A DNA stretch of 7,951 nucleotides from an uncultured beta proteobacterium (GCA_903886165.1 CAISLL010000109.1:1-7951), one strand, 5' to 3'; shown: positions 1-6,772, counted from the first letter of the stretch. Program-made: numbers and translations. The notes: a model not told the origin generated them from the sequence alone.

Positions 1-15
1 CGGTCGACGCCAAAC

Positions 16-52
16 CCGCCTATTGGCGGTGCTTGCCGCGCGCGGCACAAGC
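16..52. terminator. Two adjacent GC-rich stem-loops, possible terminator region
   Basis: Positions 16-20 (ccgcc) pair with 25-29 (ggcgg) around a tatt loop. Read on the minus strand the stem is followed by gggttt, a weak U-rich tail. Directly next to it, 31-52 can fold as gctt-g-ccgcg against cgcgg-cac-aagc with a small bulge, and is followed on the plus strand by agctttt. Together they could end transcription of a gene to the left of the window. The U-tracts are short, so an intrinsic terminator is only a possibility. Confidence 0.25.
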
Positions 53-145
53 AGCTTTTGGCAAGGTAGCAGTTGGCCAACGCTGAAGCTCTCGGCAACG
101 GTCTGCGCAGGGGTGTGGCTTGCAGGTCATCCACTGTTTAAGTAT

Positions 146-205
146 ATTTTATAGCTGTATGTCAATAATATGAACGCCTTCTAGCTACTACTTATATAGC
201 TAAGT
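146..205. repeat. AT-rich block with repeated TAGCT motifs, possible dispersed-repeat remnant
   Basis: The block contains the direct repeat TATAGCT at 150-156 and 195-201, and a CTAGCTA at 181-187. The outline tatagctg ... ctagctac resembles, from memory, short intergenic palindromic repeats common in Comamonadaceae genomes, but the central part here is not a clean palindrome. It could be a decayed copy or simply an AT-rich promoter region. I see no well-spaced -35/-10 pair in it. Confidence 0.3.
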
Positions 206-243
206 GGTACTGATGTCCATACCCCATGCCTGAGCAGCCAGCA

Positions 244-261
244 CTGTCACGATAGTTTCAC
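244..261 (+). promoter_or_regulatory. Putative PhoB box upstream of phoX
   Basis: The sequence CTGTCACGATAGTTTCAC has the PhoB-box layout: two 7-bp direct half-sites separated by 4 bp. The first half CTGTCAC fits the consensus CTGTCAT/C fully and the second, GTTTCAC, matches 5 of 7. It lies 52 bp before the GTG start of a PhoX-type phosphatase, the kind of gene usually in the Pho regulon. The expected -10 element about 10 bp downstream is poor, for example AACACT at 272-277, which fits an activator-dependent promoter but does not prove it. Confidence 0.55.
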
Positions 262-301
262 AAACCGCTGAAACACTCATGCGCTGATACAACCCACTCA
301 T

Positions 302-306
302 GAGGT
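302..306 (+). promoter_or_regulatory. Ribosome binding site deciding the GTG start of phoX
   Basis: GAGGT lies 7 nt before the GTG at 314. The reading frame upstream has no ATG or GTG before an in-frame TGA at 269-271, and the only nearby ATGs (279, 300) are in another frame, so GTG 314 is the best start. Confidence 0.65.
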
Positions 307-313
307 CACCCAC

Positions 314-2539
314 GTGAACAAGCAAGCGCTGCGCCCAAACGACATCTTCAACGCTGAAGACTCCAATACCACCCGCAACCCCCACATTGACGCAATCGTC
401 AGCGCCCGTTTGAGCCGTCGGCACCTGTTGCTTAGCGGCGCCGGGGCGGCCGGTGGCGCGCTGCTGGGTGGCCTGGGTCTGAGCGGCTGTGCCACAACCG
501 CCAGCGCAGGTGCCGCTGCCGGCGCCACAGGACTGGCGGCGCCCCTGAGCACGCTGGGTTTTGCGGCGGTCGGTAAAAGCCTGGCGGACGCTGTCACGGT
601 GGCACCGGGTTACCAGGTTCAGGTGCTTTACGCGCTCGGGGACCCGCTCACCGGCGCCACACCTGCCTACAAGAACGACGGCACCGACACCGCCTACGAG
701 CAGCGCGCCGGCGATCACCACGACGGCATGGAATGGTTTGGCCTGGACAGCAGCGGCCAACCCTCCGCCAGCAGCACCCACCGTGCCCTGCTGGCGATCA
801 ACCACGAAGCCACCACCGACGAAAAACTCAGTTCATTTTTTCTGCACGCCAACGGCGGCACATCAACCCTGCCACGCCCAGCGGCAGAAGTGGACAAAGA
901 AGTGGCCATTCACGGCCTCTCGGTGGTGGAGATCCAGGCCAAGGGCGGCCAATGGGCGTATCAGGCCGCGTCGCCCTTTAACCGCCGCGTCACACCGCTG
1001 ACCGAGGTGCTGATCCACGGCCCGGCAAAGGGCAGCGAGCACCTGACCACCAAATTCAGCCCGGACGCGACCCGCGCGCGCGGCACGCTGAACAACTGCG
1101 GCACCGGCAAGACCCCCTGGGGCACGTTTGTGTCGGGCGAGGAAAACTGGGCCGGCTATTTCTTTCGCGATGCCAAGGACGATGAGCGGCGTGGCAAGAA
1201 AAACAAACAGGTGACAGGCCTGGAGCGCTACGGCCGCAAGGCCGGTGCTGCCAGCCGCCACGGCTGGGAAAGCGCCGGTGTGGCCGACCAGTATGTGCGC
1301 TGGAACAATGGCGCGCTGGCAAGTGATGCCAAAAGCGACTACCGCAACGAAATGAACACCTTTGGTTATGTGGTGGAGATGGACGCCTACAACATTCGGC
1401 TCGCCGTGCGCAAGCGCACCGGCCTGGGCCGTTTTGCGCACGAGAGTGTGAGTTTTGCCAAACCGGTGCCGGGCCAACCGGTGGTGGCGTACAGGGGTGA
1501 CGACTCGCGCGGCGAGTACATGTACAAGTTTGTCTCGGCCGCCAAATGGGACGCGGCCGATGCCCACAGCGCCAACCCGCTGGCGGTGGGTGACAAATAC
1601 CTCGACCAGGGCACGCTGTACGTGGCCAGCTTCAAGGCCGATGGCAGCGGCCAATGGCTGGCGCTTTCCATGTCCAACCCGTTCATCGCGGCCAACCCGG
1701 ACTTCGAGTTCACCTCGACGGCGGACATCGCCATCTTTACCCGCCTGGCCGCTGACGCCGTCAACGCCACCCGGATGGACCGCCCGGAGTGGGGCGGCGT
1801 GAACCCGCGCAATGGCGACTTCTACATGACGCTGACCAACAACAGCAACCGCACGGTGGATGGTGAGATGGGCGTGGATGCCGCCAACCCGCGCAGCTAC
1901 ATCGACCTGAAGGGTGGCAACAAGGAGCAAAAAGGCAATGTCAATGGCCACATCATCCGCGTGGCGCAAGCCCACCCGGCGGACACCGCCTTCACCTGGG
2001 ACATTTACCTGTTTGCCGCAGAAGCCGACGCGGACAAAACCCGTGTCAACCTGTCCAGCCTGACCGATGACAACGACCTGTCAGCGCCCGATGGCCTGGT
2101 GTTCAGCCCCAGCACCGGCATTTGCTGGATCCAGACCGATGACGGTGCCATGACCGACAAGACCAACTGCATGCTGTTGGCGGCGATCCCCGGCAAGGTG
2201 GGCGACGGCAGCACCCAGACACTGAGTTACAAGCGCAGCGACGGCAGCCAAAAGCGGGTCGAGACGCCGATGGGCAAGGCGCAGTCACCCGACATCCTGA
2301 AACGGTTCCTGGTGGGCCCGGTCAACTGTGAAATCACCGGCCTGTGTGAGTCACCCGACGGGCGCGCGATGTTCATCAACATTCAGCACCCCGGCGAACT
2401 CACCGCCATGGCCGACGTTGGCAAACCTGCCAAATACACCAGCCACTGGCCAGCAAATGCAGGTTACGGTGCCGGTCAGCGGCCACGCTCTGCCACCATC
2501 GTCATCACCAAGCGTGATGGGGGTGTGATCGGAAGTTGA
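314..2539 (+). CDS. phoX: PhoX family alkaline phosphatase, Tat-exported putative lipoprotein
   Basis: This is a DUF839/PhoX protein of 741 residues. Characterised PhoX enzymes are iron- and calcium-dependent phosphomonoesterases that release phosphate from organic phosphates outside the cytoplasm. The N-terminus has a twin-arginine motif (SRRHLLL, R35-R36), a Gly/Ala-rich hydrophobic stretch and a lipobox LSGC with Cys59, so export by Tat and lipid anchoring are likely. Family hallmarks appear in order: AINHE (161-165), NNCGTGKTPWG then EEN (260-278), GRFAHE (372-377), DRPEWG (489-494), LTNN (507-510), APDGLVF (591-597), WIQTD (605-609) and QHPGE (691-695). Cys262 sits where P. fluorescens PhoX has its iron-ligand cysteine, and the acidic residues are kept, so the enzyme looks intact. 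The GTG start is set by GAGGT at 302-306, and a PhoB-like box lies upstream. The gene stands alone on its strand and converges with the GcvR-like gene. Some DUF839 proteins have no tested activity, so substrate and activity are inferred. Confidence 0.9.
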   Translation: MNKQALRPNDIFNAEDSNTTRNPHIDAIVSARLSRRHLLLSGAGAAGGALLGGLGLSGCATTASAGAAAGATGLAAPLSTLGFAAVGKSLADAVTVAPGYQVQVLYALGDPLTGATPAYKNDGTDTAYEQRAGDHHDGMEWFGLDSSGQPSASSTHRALLAINHEATTDEKLSSFFLHANGGTSTLPRPAAEVDKEVAIHGLSVVEIQAKGGQWAYQAASPFNRRVTPLTEVLIHGPAKGSEHLTTKFSPDATRARGTLNNCGTGKTPWGTFVSGEENWAGYFFRDAKDDERRGKKNKQVTGLERYGRKAGAASRHGWESAGVADQYVRWNNGALASDAKSDYRNEMNTFGYVVEMDAYNIRLAVRKRTGLGRFAHESVSFAKPVPGQPVVAYRGDDSRGEYMYKFVSAAKWDAADAHSANPLAVGDKYLDQGTLYVASFKADGSGQWLALSMSNPFIAANPDFEFTSTADIAIFTRLAADAVNATRMDRPEWGGVNPRNGDFYMTLTNNSNRTVDGEMGVDAANPRSYIDLKGGNKEQKGNVNGHIIRVAQAHPADTAFTWDIYLFAAEADADKTRVNLSSLTDDNDLSAPDGLVFSPSTGICWIQTDDGAMTDKTNCMLLAAIPGKVGDGSTQTLSYKRSDGSQKRVETPMGKAQSPDILKRFLVGPVNCEITGLCESPDGRAMFINIQHPGELTAMADVGKPAKYTSHWPANAGYGAGQRPRSATIVITKRDGGVIGS

Positions 2540-2689
2540 TGCTGCAAGCGTTGGGCTGACAAAAATTAATTGGCAATGCCGCGACAGAGGTGAACTTTTG
2601 TAACTGTTCAGCGTCTTTGGGGGCTTGTCCACTGACGACTGTCAGAACTCGGCCTGGGGCGGAACTCAGTTGTGTGGCTGGCGCACCGA
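2540..2689. other. Intergenic gap between convergent phoX and GcvR-like genes
   Basis: The 150-bp gap lies between two convergent genes and should hold transcription ends for both. The only compact hairpin I see is ctgac-gact-gtcag at 2632-2645, 5 bp with a 4-nt loop and no T-tract, which is weak as a terminator. A short direct repeat (gaactc at 2645 and 2661) is also present. No gene is supported here. Confidence 0.5.
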
Positions 2690-3208
2690 CTAATCCATGT
2701 CAATGTCGAGGCTGAGCGCATTGGCGATGGTGTCGAGCTGTGCTTTCAGTTCGGCAAGGTCCAGCGCCACCGGCACCTCCACGCTGACCGTTGCCTCGAA
2801 CCAGGGCGCGCCGCTCATGGGGGCGCTGGTAATGGTGGTCACCATGTCGTGCACATTGATGTTGCGTGCGGCCAGGGCGGTGGCCACCTCGCGCACGATG
2901 CCGGGGCGGTCGTTGCCAATGATGGTCAGGCGTAAAAGGTGGTCAGGCTCGAGCGTGCCACCATGTGGCCCCGCCCCGGCCACGATGATCGTCAGCTGGT
3001 CGCTCGAAAGAGCTGCCAAGGCCGCGTGCAACGCCGGCAAATCGGCCTGACTGACCCCCACCTGGACAATACCGGCAAAATGGCCTGCCAACTCGCTCAT
3101 GCGGCTTTCAAGCCAGTTGCCACCATGGCTGCTCACGGTTTGCGCCAGTTTGCCAACCAGACCGGGCTTGTCTGCACCGACAAAAGTAAACACCATTGTG
3201 GTCGTCAT
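2690..3208 (-). CDS. GcvR-like protein with two ACT domains
   Basis: The 172-residue protein is built of two ACT-type ligand-binding domains, about residues 4-80 and 91-170. Each opens with the typical turn: GADKPGLVGKLA (11-22) and GNDRPGIVREVA (98-109). The layout and length match the glycine cleavage system repressor GcvR and related ACT regulators. E. coli GcvR binds glycine and acts by contacting GcvA; it has no DNA-binding domain, and none is visible here. Cytoplasmic location is expected, as there is no signal peptide. The ATG at 3206-3208 has a strong AGGAG (complement of 3216-3220) 7 nt upstream. It lies 150 bp downstream of the TetR gene on the same strand and could be read with it or from its own promoter. 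No glycine cleavage genes are in view, so the true ligand and target are unknown. Confidence 0.75.
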   Translation of the reverse strand: MTTTMVFTFVGADKPGLVGKLAQTVSSHGGNWLESRMSELAGHFAGIVQVGVSQADLPALHAALAALSSDQLTIIVAGAGPHGGTLEPDHLLRLTIIGNDRPGIVREVATALAARNINVHDMVTTITSAPMSGAPWFEATVSVEVPVALDLAELKAQLDTIANALSLDIDMD

Positions 3209-3300
3209 GCTCAGACTCCTGGTTGCTCATCAAGGGGCTGAAACTGGCCTTGCCGACCAGTTCAGGGAGTTGACAGTTTAGTCCTTTCACGCCCTGAAAT
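3209..3300 (-). promoter_or_regulatory. Structured leader of the GcvR-like gene
   Basis: On the minus-strand RNA, two stems share one arm: TTCAGGG (3298-3292) pairs with CCCTGAA (3267-3261), while CTGAACTGG (3265-3257) pairs with CCAGTTTCAG (3247-3238) with one bulged base. The segment ACTCCCTG (3270-3263) is also complementary, with a one-base bulge, to CAGGAGT (3220-3214), which contains the Shine-Dalgarno sequence. This could form an on/off leader, but the pairings are short and no promoter was identified, so the role is speculative. Confidence 0.3.
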
Positions 3301-3358
3301 TGGGGCGATTTGGAACACCTGAATTGTCACGATGCACAAACACCTATTGACTTCGTGC

Positions 3359-4000
3359 TCACCCCAACCCGCAACCTCGCAAAATCAATGACACCACATG
3401 TTCCGTTGCCCGGGACTGGTTATCAGGTCCCAATTCGGTCTGCCCAAGCACGGCGCAGACCTGTACTTCAAAGTCGGCATAGGTCTGGGTCGCGGCCCAA
3501 ATGGTGAAGAACAAATGAACCGGGTCGACGGCCGCCATGCGACCCTCCCGCACCCACTGCGCGATGACTTCGGCCTTGGTTAACACCAGGTTACGCAAAT
3601 CGGTGGCCAGCAAGGCCTTGGCCACTGGCGCGCCGTGCAGGAGTTCATTGGCAAACACGCGTGATGCATGCGGGCGCTGCAAAGACAAGGCCATCTTGGC
3701 CCGGATGTAGGTCTCAATCGCCGTTCTGGGGTCCGCTTCTGGGGTGATGACAAGTGTTGGCTCCAGCCAGTCTTGTAGGGTCTCGGCCAGCACTGTGCGG
3801 TAAAGCTCCTGCTTGGATCCAAAGTAGTAATGCAGGTTGGCCTTGGGCAGGCCTGCGGCTTCTGCAATGGCGGCCATGGTGGCGCCGCCAAAACCGGCGC
3901 CGGCGAACACGCGCTCGGCTGCGGCCAGAATCAGTGCCTCGTTCGCCTGGCGAATCTGGCCTTTGGCAGCCTCATCCGGCGCAGGGTTATCGGGCTGCAT
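3359..4000 (-). CDS. TetR family regulator, RutR/YcdC type
   Basis: The 213-residue protein has an N-terminal TetR helix-turn-helix (about 21-68; core TMAAIAEAAGLPKANLHYYF at 41-60) and a C-terminal domain of the YcdC type. The motifs ASRVFANELLHGAP (112-125), VREGRMAAVDPVHLFF (150-165) and IWAATQTYADF (167-177) match E. coli RutR as I recall it. RutR binds uracil or thymine and controls pyrimidine use (rut genes) and related pathways. The ATG overlaps the stop codon of the upstream gene by one base (TGATG), so the two are probably translationally coupled in one transcript. The transporter genes further upstream on the same strand are the obvious candidate targets. I found no copy of the RutR operator (TTGACCA-nn-TGGTCAA) in the gaps of this window; it may lie in front of the operon, outside. 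The ligand is inferred from family resemblance and could be a different small ring compound. Confidence 0.85.
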   Translation of the reverse strand: MQPDNPAPDEAAKGQIRQANEALILAAAERVFAGAGFGGATMAAIAEAAGLPKANLHYYFGSKQELYRTVLAETLQDWLEPTLVITPEADPRTAIETYIRAKMALSLQRPHASRVFANELLHGAPVAKALLATDLRNLVLTKAEVIAQWVREGRMAAVDPVHLFFTIWAATQTYADFEVQVCAVLGQTELGPDNQSRATEHVVSLILRGCGLG

Positions 4001-5571
4001 CAGCTGCCGCTCAGCAAGGCGCTGGGTGTGGTAGTCAGAATGCCGCGGCGTACTGCATCGCGGGCCGTCTGGTCACGGATGTCGATGGGGTTGAAGTCAT
4101 CGGTCAGGATCGGTTGGCTGGCAAAGCGGTCGCCCACCACCATCGGATTGGCCAGCGCGTGCCGGATGCCAGCCTCAACCATGGGGGAGAGCGGGCCAGG
4201 GAAGTTGCCGGTGGAGGATGGCGTGAGAGCTTCGTCACTGGTGATCAGGACTACATTGCCTTCCTTGGCGGGCGCCTGGAACAACGGGTAGAGCAAGGCA
4301 TGGGCGAAGACGGCGCGCGCAGTTGCAATGATCGAAGGCAGCGTGGCGTCAGTGGCAGTCAGCGAGCCGATCAGGTTGAAGGCAATCAGGCCGCCAGGGT
4401 TTAGCCGTGTCTTCAGGCTGCGCATGGCCTCCACACTGAGCAGATGGGCGGGCGTGGTGTCCCCGCTGAACACATCGAGCACGATCAGGTCGTAGTGGGT
4501 GCCGGGACGTCCCAGATAGGTGCGCGCATCTTCCAGGTGCACAGGCAACTCGGCGGGTAAGCCGAAATGTTTGCGGCAGAGTTCAAGCACCACCGGGTCG
4601 ATGTCAATGGCTTCAGTCTGCAGGCCCTGCATGGCGTAACTTCGCGGCAGCACGCCGGAACCGAGGCCGATGACCAAGGCACTGCGGGTGCTGGGGCGCA
4701 GTTGTTGCGGCAAGTGCTGCATGAGTGCAAGGTATTCGTAGACCGGCATTTGCGTGGTGATGTCAATGCCGCCCTGGACCAGCCCGTCGATGGTCAGCTC
4801 CCGGATGCCGCGCTCACCAAAGCGGTAGTCGATGACCTTGACGTGGCCATAGAAGCTGTCTTTCTGGTCGATGATGGTTGCCACCGTGCCGTCGGCCAGG
4901 CGCGCCTCAACCGGGCGGGCCGGTGTCAGCATCAAGAGAAGCGGGGCAGCCATGGCAATCGCTGCAATGCCGGGTTTGCGCCCGATCAACAGGAAATACA
5001 GGGCACTCAAACCAAGCAGGGTGATGCCGGTGATGGAAACGGTTTTGCTCACGCCAAAATTGGCGAGCAGATAAAAACCGGTGAGTACCGACCCAATGAA
5101 ACTGCCGGCGGTGGAAATGGCATACAACAAGCCGACCGTGCGGCCAAGGTTTTCCCAGGTGCGCGAGCCCAGCCGCACGGCCATCGGGGAAACCGCACCA
5201 AGCAGAAAAAGGGAAGGGCCAAACAGGAAGCTGGCACTCACAAACGCCCCCGTGCGCAGGCCAAGGGGGACGCACATGGCAAGGACTGGTTCGCGCAGCC
5301 ATGGGGTCAGCAGCACGTAAAGGCCGGCCAGGCCGATCAGTGCATACAGCATGTGGGCAGACTGCTTGCGGTCGGCCAGCACGCCACCCACCCAGTAACC
5401 AGCCGCCAGCGCCAGCAGTGTGACGCTGATCAAGGACGTCCAGACAAACAGGCCAACACCAAAATAGGGCGCGATGATGCGTGCGCCTGTGATTTCAATG
5501 ACCATGACCAAGGCGCCAGTCATGGCGACCGTCAGCAGCAAAAAATGGCCTAATTTTTTTTCTTCACGCAT
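4000..5571 (-). CDS. Membrane protein fused to a spermidine-synthase-like domain
   Basis: This 523-residue protein has an N-terminal half (about 10-215) of six or seven hydrophobic segments, including the typical opening EITGARIIAPYFG (26-38) and LLALAAGYWVGGVLADR (52-68). A cytoplasmic C-terminal half (about 220-500) has a Rossmann methyltransferase-like fold of the spermidine synthase type. Visible motifs are the nucleotide loop GLGSG (302-306), AIDIDP (321-326), EDAR (347-350), DLIVLDVFSGD (361-371) and LTDDFNP (489-495). Fused proteins of this kind are annotated as fused MFS/spermidine synthase, but few have been tested. The acceptor-side motif differs from classical SpeE (FSGDTTPAHL in place of the usual SpeE acceptor motif), so polyamine synthesis is doubtful and the substrate is unknown. 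The ATG has no good Shine-Dalgarno sequence and lies 16 nt after a strong hairpin; an in-frame TGA just upstream rules out a longer form. It overlaps the TetR gene by one base. Confidence 0.8.
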   Translation of the reverse strand: MREEKKLGHFLLLTVAMTGALVMVIEITGARIIAPYFGVGLFVWTSLISVTLLALAAGYWVGGVLADRKQSAHMLYALIGLAGLYVLLTPWLREPVLAMCVPLGLRTGAFVSASFLFGPSLFLLGAVSPMAVRLGSRTWENLGRTVGLLYAISTAGSFIGSVLTGFYLLANFGVSKTVSITGITLLGLSALYFLLIGRKPGIAAIAMAAPLLLMLTPARPVEARLADGTVATIIDQKDSFYGHVKVIDYRFGERGIRELTIDGLVQGGIDITTQMPVYEYLALMQHLPQQLRPSTRSALVIGLGSGVLPRSYAMQGLQTEAIDIDPVVLELCRKHFGLPAELPVHLEDARTYLGRPGTHYDLIVLDVFSGDTTPAHLLSVEAMRSLKTRLNPGGLIAFNLIGSLTATDATLPSIIATARAVFAHALLYPLFQAPAKEGNVVLITSDEALTPSSTGNFPGPLSPMVEAGIRHALANPMVVGDRFASQPILTDDFNPIDIRDQTARDAVRRGILTTTPSALLSGS

Positions 5572-5587
5572 GCGGCATTGTCACGGT

Positions 5588-5631
5588 AGCGGTCATGACG
5601 CCCTGCCCATGGCCTGGGCAGGGCAACCGCT
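5588..5631 (-). terminator. Long GC-rich hairpin before the spermidine-synthase-like gene
   Basis: A perfect 9-bp stem, gccctgccc (5600-5608) with gggcagggc (5616-5624), encloses a 7-nt loop. An outer 6-bp stem, agcggt (5588-5593) with accgct (5626-5631), extends it across an asymmetric internal loop. On the minus strand it ends 16 nt before the ATG at 5571. No T-tract follows on either strand, so it is not a classical intrinsic terminator. It may pause or protect the transcript or affect translation of the next gene. Confidence 0.5.
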
Positions 5632-5647
5632 GGGGTGCGTTCAGCTT

Positions 5648-5750
5648 ATTCCATTTCTAAATCATCCGTGTCGTTGTTGCTTCGCCTTGTCGTGCGTCTG
5701 CACTGCCTGCGGCTTCGCGCCTAGACACAAGTGATTTGGAGACGGAATTA
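5648..5750 (-). repeat. Imperfect inverted-repeat element behind the binding-protein gene
   Basis: The arms are 25 bp, at 5648-5672 and 5724-5748, matching at 19 of 25 positions in inverted orientation; the conserved cores are attcc, aaatca and gtgtc. All six differences are transitions, so several would still pair as G-U in RNA. The 51-bp centre holds a small stem (gtgc-gtct-gcac) and two copies of gcttcgc. The right arm runs into the TAA stop (5748-5750) of the binding-protein gene. It could be a transcript-stabilising 3' structure or a small non-autonomous repeat with terminal inverted repeats; no target-site duplication is obvious. Confidence 0.5.
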
Positions 5751-6764
5751 CTTGGAAGCCGCTTCCCACACCGCGTGTGAGTAGGCGGCTTTGCCCGGGT
5801 CTTTCTTGATCACCGGGGAACTGCCGGCAGCGAGCAGCACTTTCACGGTGCGCTCGAAAGCGGCGGGTTCCAGATAGCCAATTTTTGGCGTGCCGGCGTT
5901 GGTGATCAGCTTGGCCACGTTTTCCATCTGGCGCTTTTGTACCTTCTCGGTGGCGCTGCCCGACATGTCGGCAGCCACCACAATCTTGGCAGCAGCAGCC
6001 GGGTCTTTCACCGCGTCATTCCAGCCCTTGAAGGTGGCCTTGAGGAACTTGCCCATACGTGCCACAAAGGCCGGGTCTTTCAGCTTGGATTCCAGCACAT
6101 ACAGGCCGTCTTCCAGCGAGGCCACGCCCTCCTTTTCATAGAAGAAGGTGACCAGATCGCTCTCCTTGACACCCGCGTCAACCACTTGCCAGTACTCGTT
6201 GTAGATCATGGTCGAAATACAGGCGGCCTGGTTTTGCAGCAGTGGATCCACATTGAAGCCCTGCTTCAAAATCTTGATGTCGGAGTCGGTTTTGTAACCG
6301 AGTTTGGCCATCCAGTTCAGGAACGGGTACTCGTTGCCGCCGTACCAGACACCCAGGGTTTTGCCCTTGAAGTCTTTCGGGCTGGTGACACCGCTGGCTT
6401 TCTTGCAGGTCAGCATCAGGCCCGACTGGTTGAACACCTGTGCAATGTTGACCAGCGGTACACCGGCTTCACGCGCGGCCAGGGCGTCGGGCATCCAGTT
6501 CACGACCACGTCGGCACCGTTACCGGCAATCACCTGCACTGGGGAAATGTCGGGGCCGCCCGGCTTGATGGTCACGTCCAGACCGGCGTCCTTGTAATAA
6601 CCCTTGCTTTGCGCCACGTAATAGCCGGCAAACTGCGCCTGCGGCAGCCACTTGAGCTGCACGGTGACCTTGTCGGCCGCGCTGGCGCTCATGCTGGCGG
6701 TGACGCCGCAGACAGCCAGCACGGCGGCCATCAGGCTGCTTGTGAACTTGGAAGAACGAATCAT
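5748..6764 (-). CDS. ABC transporter substrate-binding protein, NMT1/ThiY family
   Basis: The 338-residue protein begins with a Sec signal peptide (charged start, hydrophobic 10-22, likely cut after SMSASA near residue 29), so it is periplasmic. The mature part opens with the family signature QLKWLPQAQFAGYYVAQSKG (36-55), followed by DVTIKPGGPDISPVQVIAGN (63-82) and the domain-crossing VWYGGNEYPFLNWMAKLG (139-156). NMT1/ThiY-type proteins bind thiamine-pyrimidine precursors (HMP or formylaminopyrimidine), riboflavin or related aromatic compounds and deliver them to an ABC permease. The start has AAGGAG (complement of 6773-6778) 8 nt before the ATG. It follows the permease gene by 45 bp, in the usual position for a high-expression component, and is followed by a structured inverted repeat. 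The RutR-type regulator downstream favours a pyrimidine-like ligand, but sequence alone does not fix it. Confidence 0.88.
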   Translation of the reverse strand: MIRSSKFTSSLMAAVLAVCGVTASMSASAADKVTVQLKWLPQAQFAGYYVAQSKGYYKDAGLDVTIKPGGPDISPVQVIAGNGADVVVNWMPDALAAREAGVPLVNIAQVFNQSGLMLTCKKASGVTSPKDFKGKTLGVWYGGNEYPFLNWMAKLGYKTDSDIKILKQGFNVDPLLQNQAACISTMIYNEYWQVVDAGVKESDLVTFFYEKEGVASLEDGLYVLESKLKDPAFVARMGKFLKATFKGWNDAVKDPAAAAKIVVAADMSGSATEKVQKRQMENVAKLITNAGTPKIGYLEPAAFERTVKVLLAAGSSPVIKKDPGKAAYSHAVWEAASK

Positions 6765-6772
6765 GGGAATAG

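Larger units (their letters stand above)
1..313. other. Non-genic upstream region of phoX
   Basis: This 313-bp stretch holds no gene I can support. One open frame on the plus strand runs from the window edge to a TAG at 152-154 (about 50 codons), another ends in TGA at 84-86, and the opposite strand is open from about 135 to the edge. None of the three reads like a known protein tail, so the end of a neighbouring gene in 1-150 cannot be excluded or assigned. The part from about 134 to 205 is clearly AT-rich against a GC-rich background. The part from 240 to 313 holds the likely PhoB box and ribosome binding site of the phoX gene. Confidence 0.6.

Noticed and set aside
134..165. Two CTGT motifs (134, 155) as a further PhoB box
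   Set aside because: The half-sites are 21 bp apart, not the 11 or 22 bp needed, and match the consensus poorly after the first four bases.
200..805. Minus-strand open frame of 201 codons divergent from the start of the window
   Set aside because: Most of it is antisense to the phoX signal region, and the Ala/Gly/Gln-rich translation shows no domain.
863..1975. Long minus-strand open frame (370 codons) inside phoX
   Set aside because: It lies wholly antisense to a gene with clear PhoX motifs, has a His/Val/Ala-rich composition typical of GC-rich shadow frames and no recognisable domain.
3270..3300. TTGACA (3270-3275) with TGAAAT (3295-3300) as a plus-strand promoter
   Set aside because: The spacing of 19 bp is too long, the -10 is only 4 of 6, and no plus-strand gene follows; the bases are better explained by the leader of the GcvR-like gene.
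4567..5553. Plus-strand open frame of 328 codons opposite the spermidine-synthase-like gene
   Set aside because: It is antisense to a well-supported gene, and its Gln/His/Gly-rich translation has no domain or signal; it is a codon-bias artefact.
6448..6463. TTGACCA resembling one half of a RutR operator
   Set aside because: The second half does not match and the site lies inside the binding-protein coding region.
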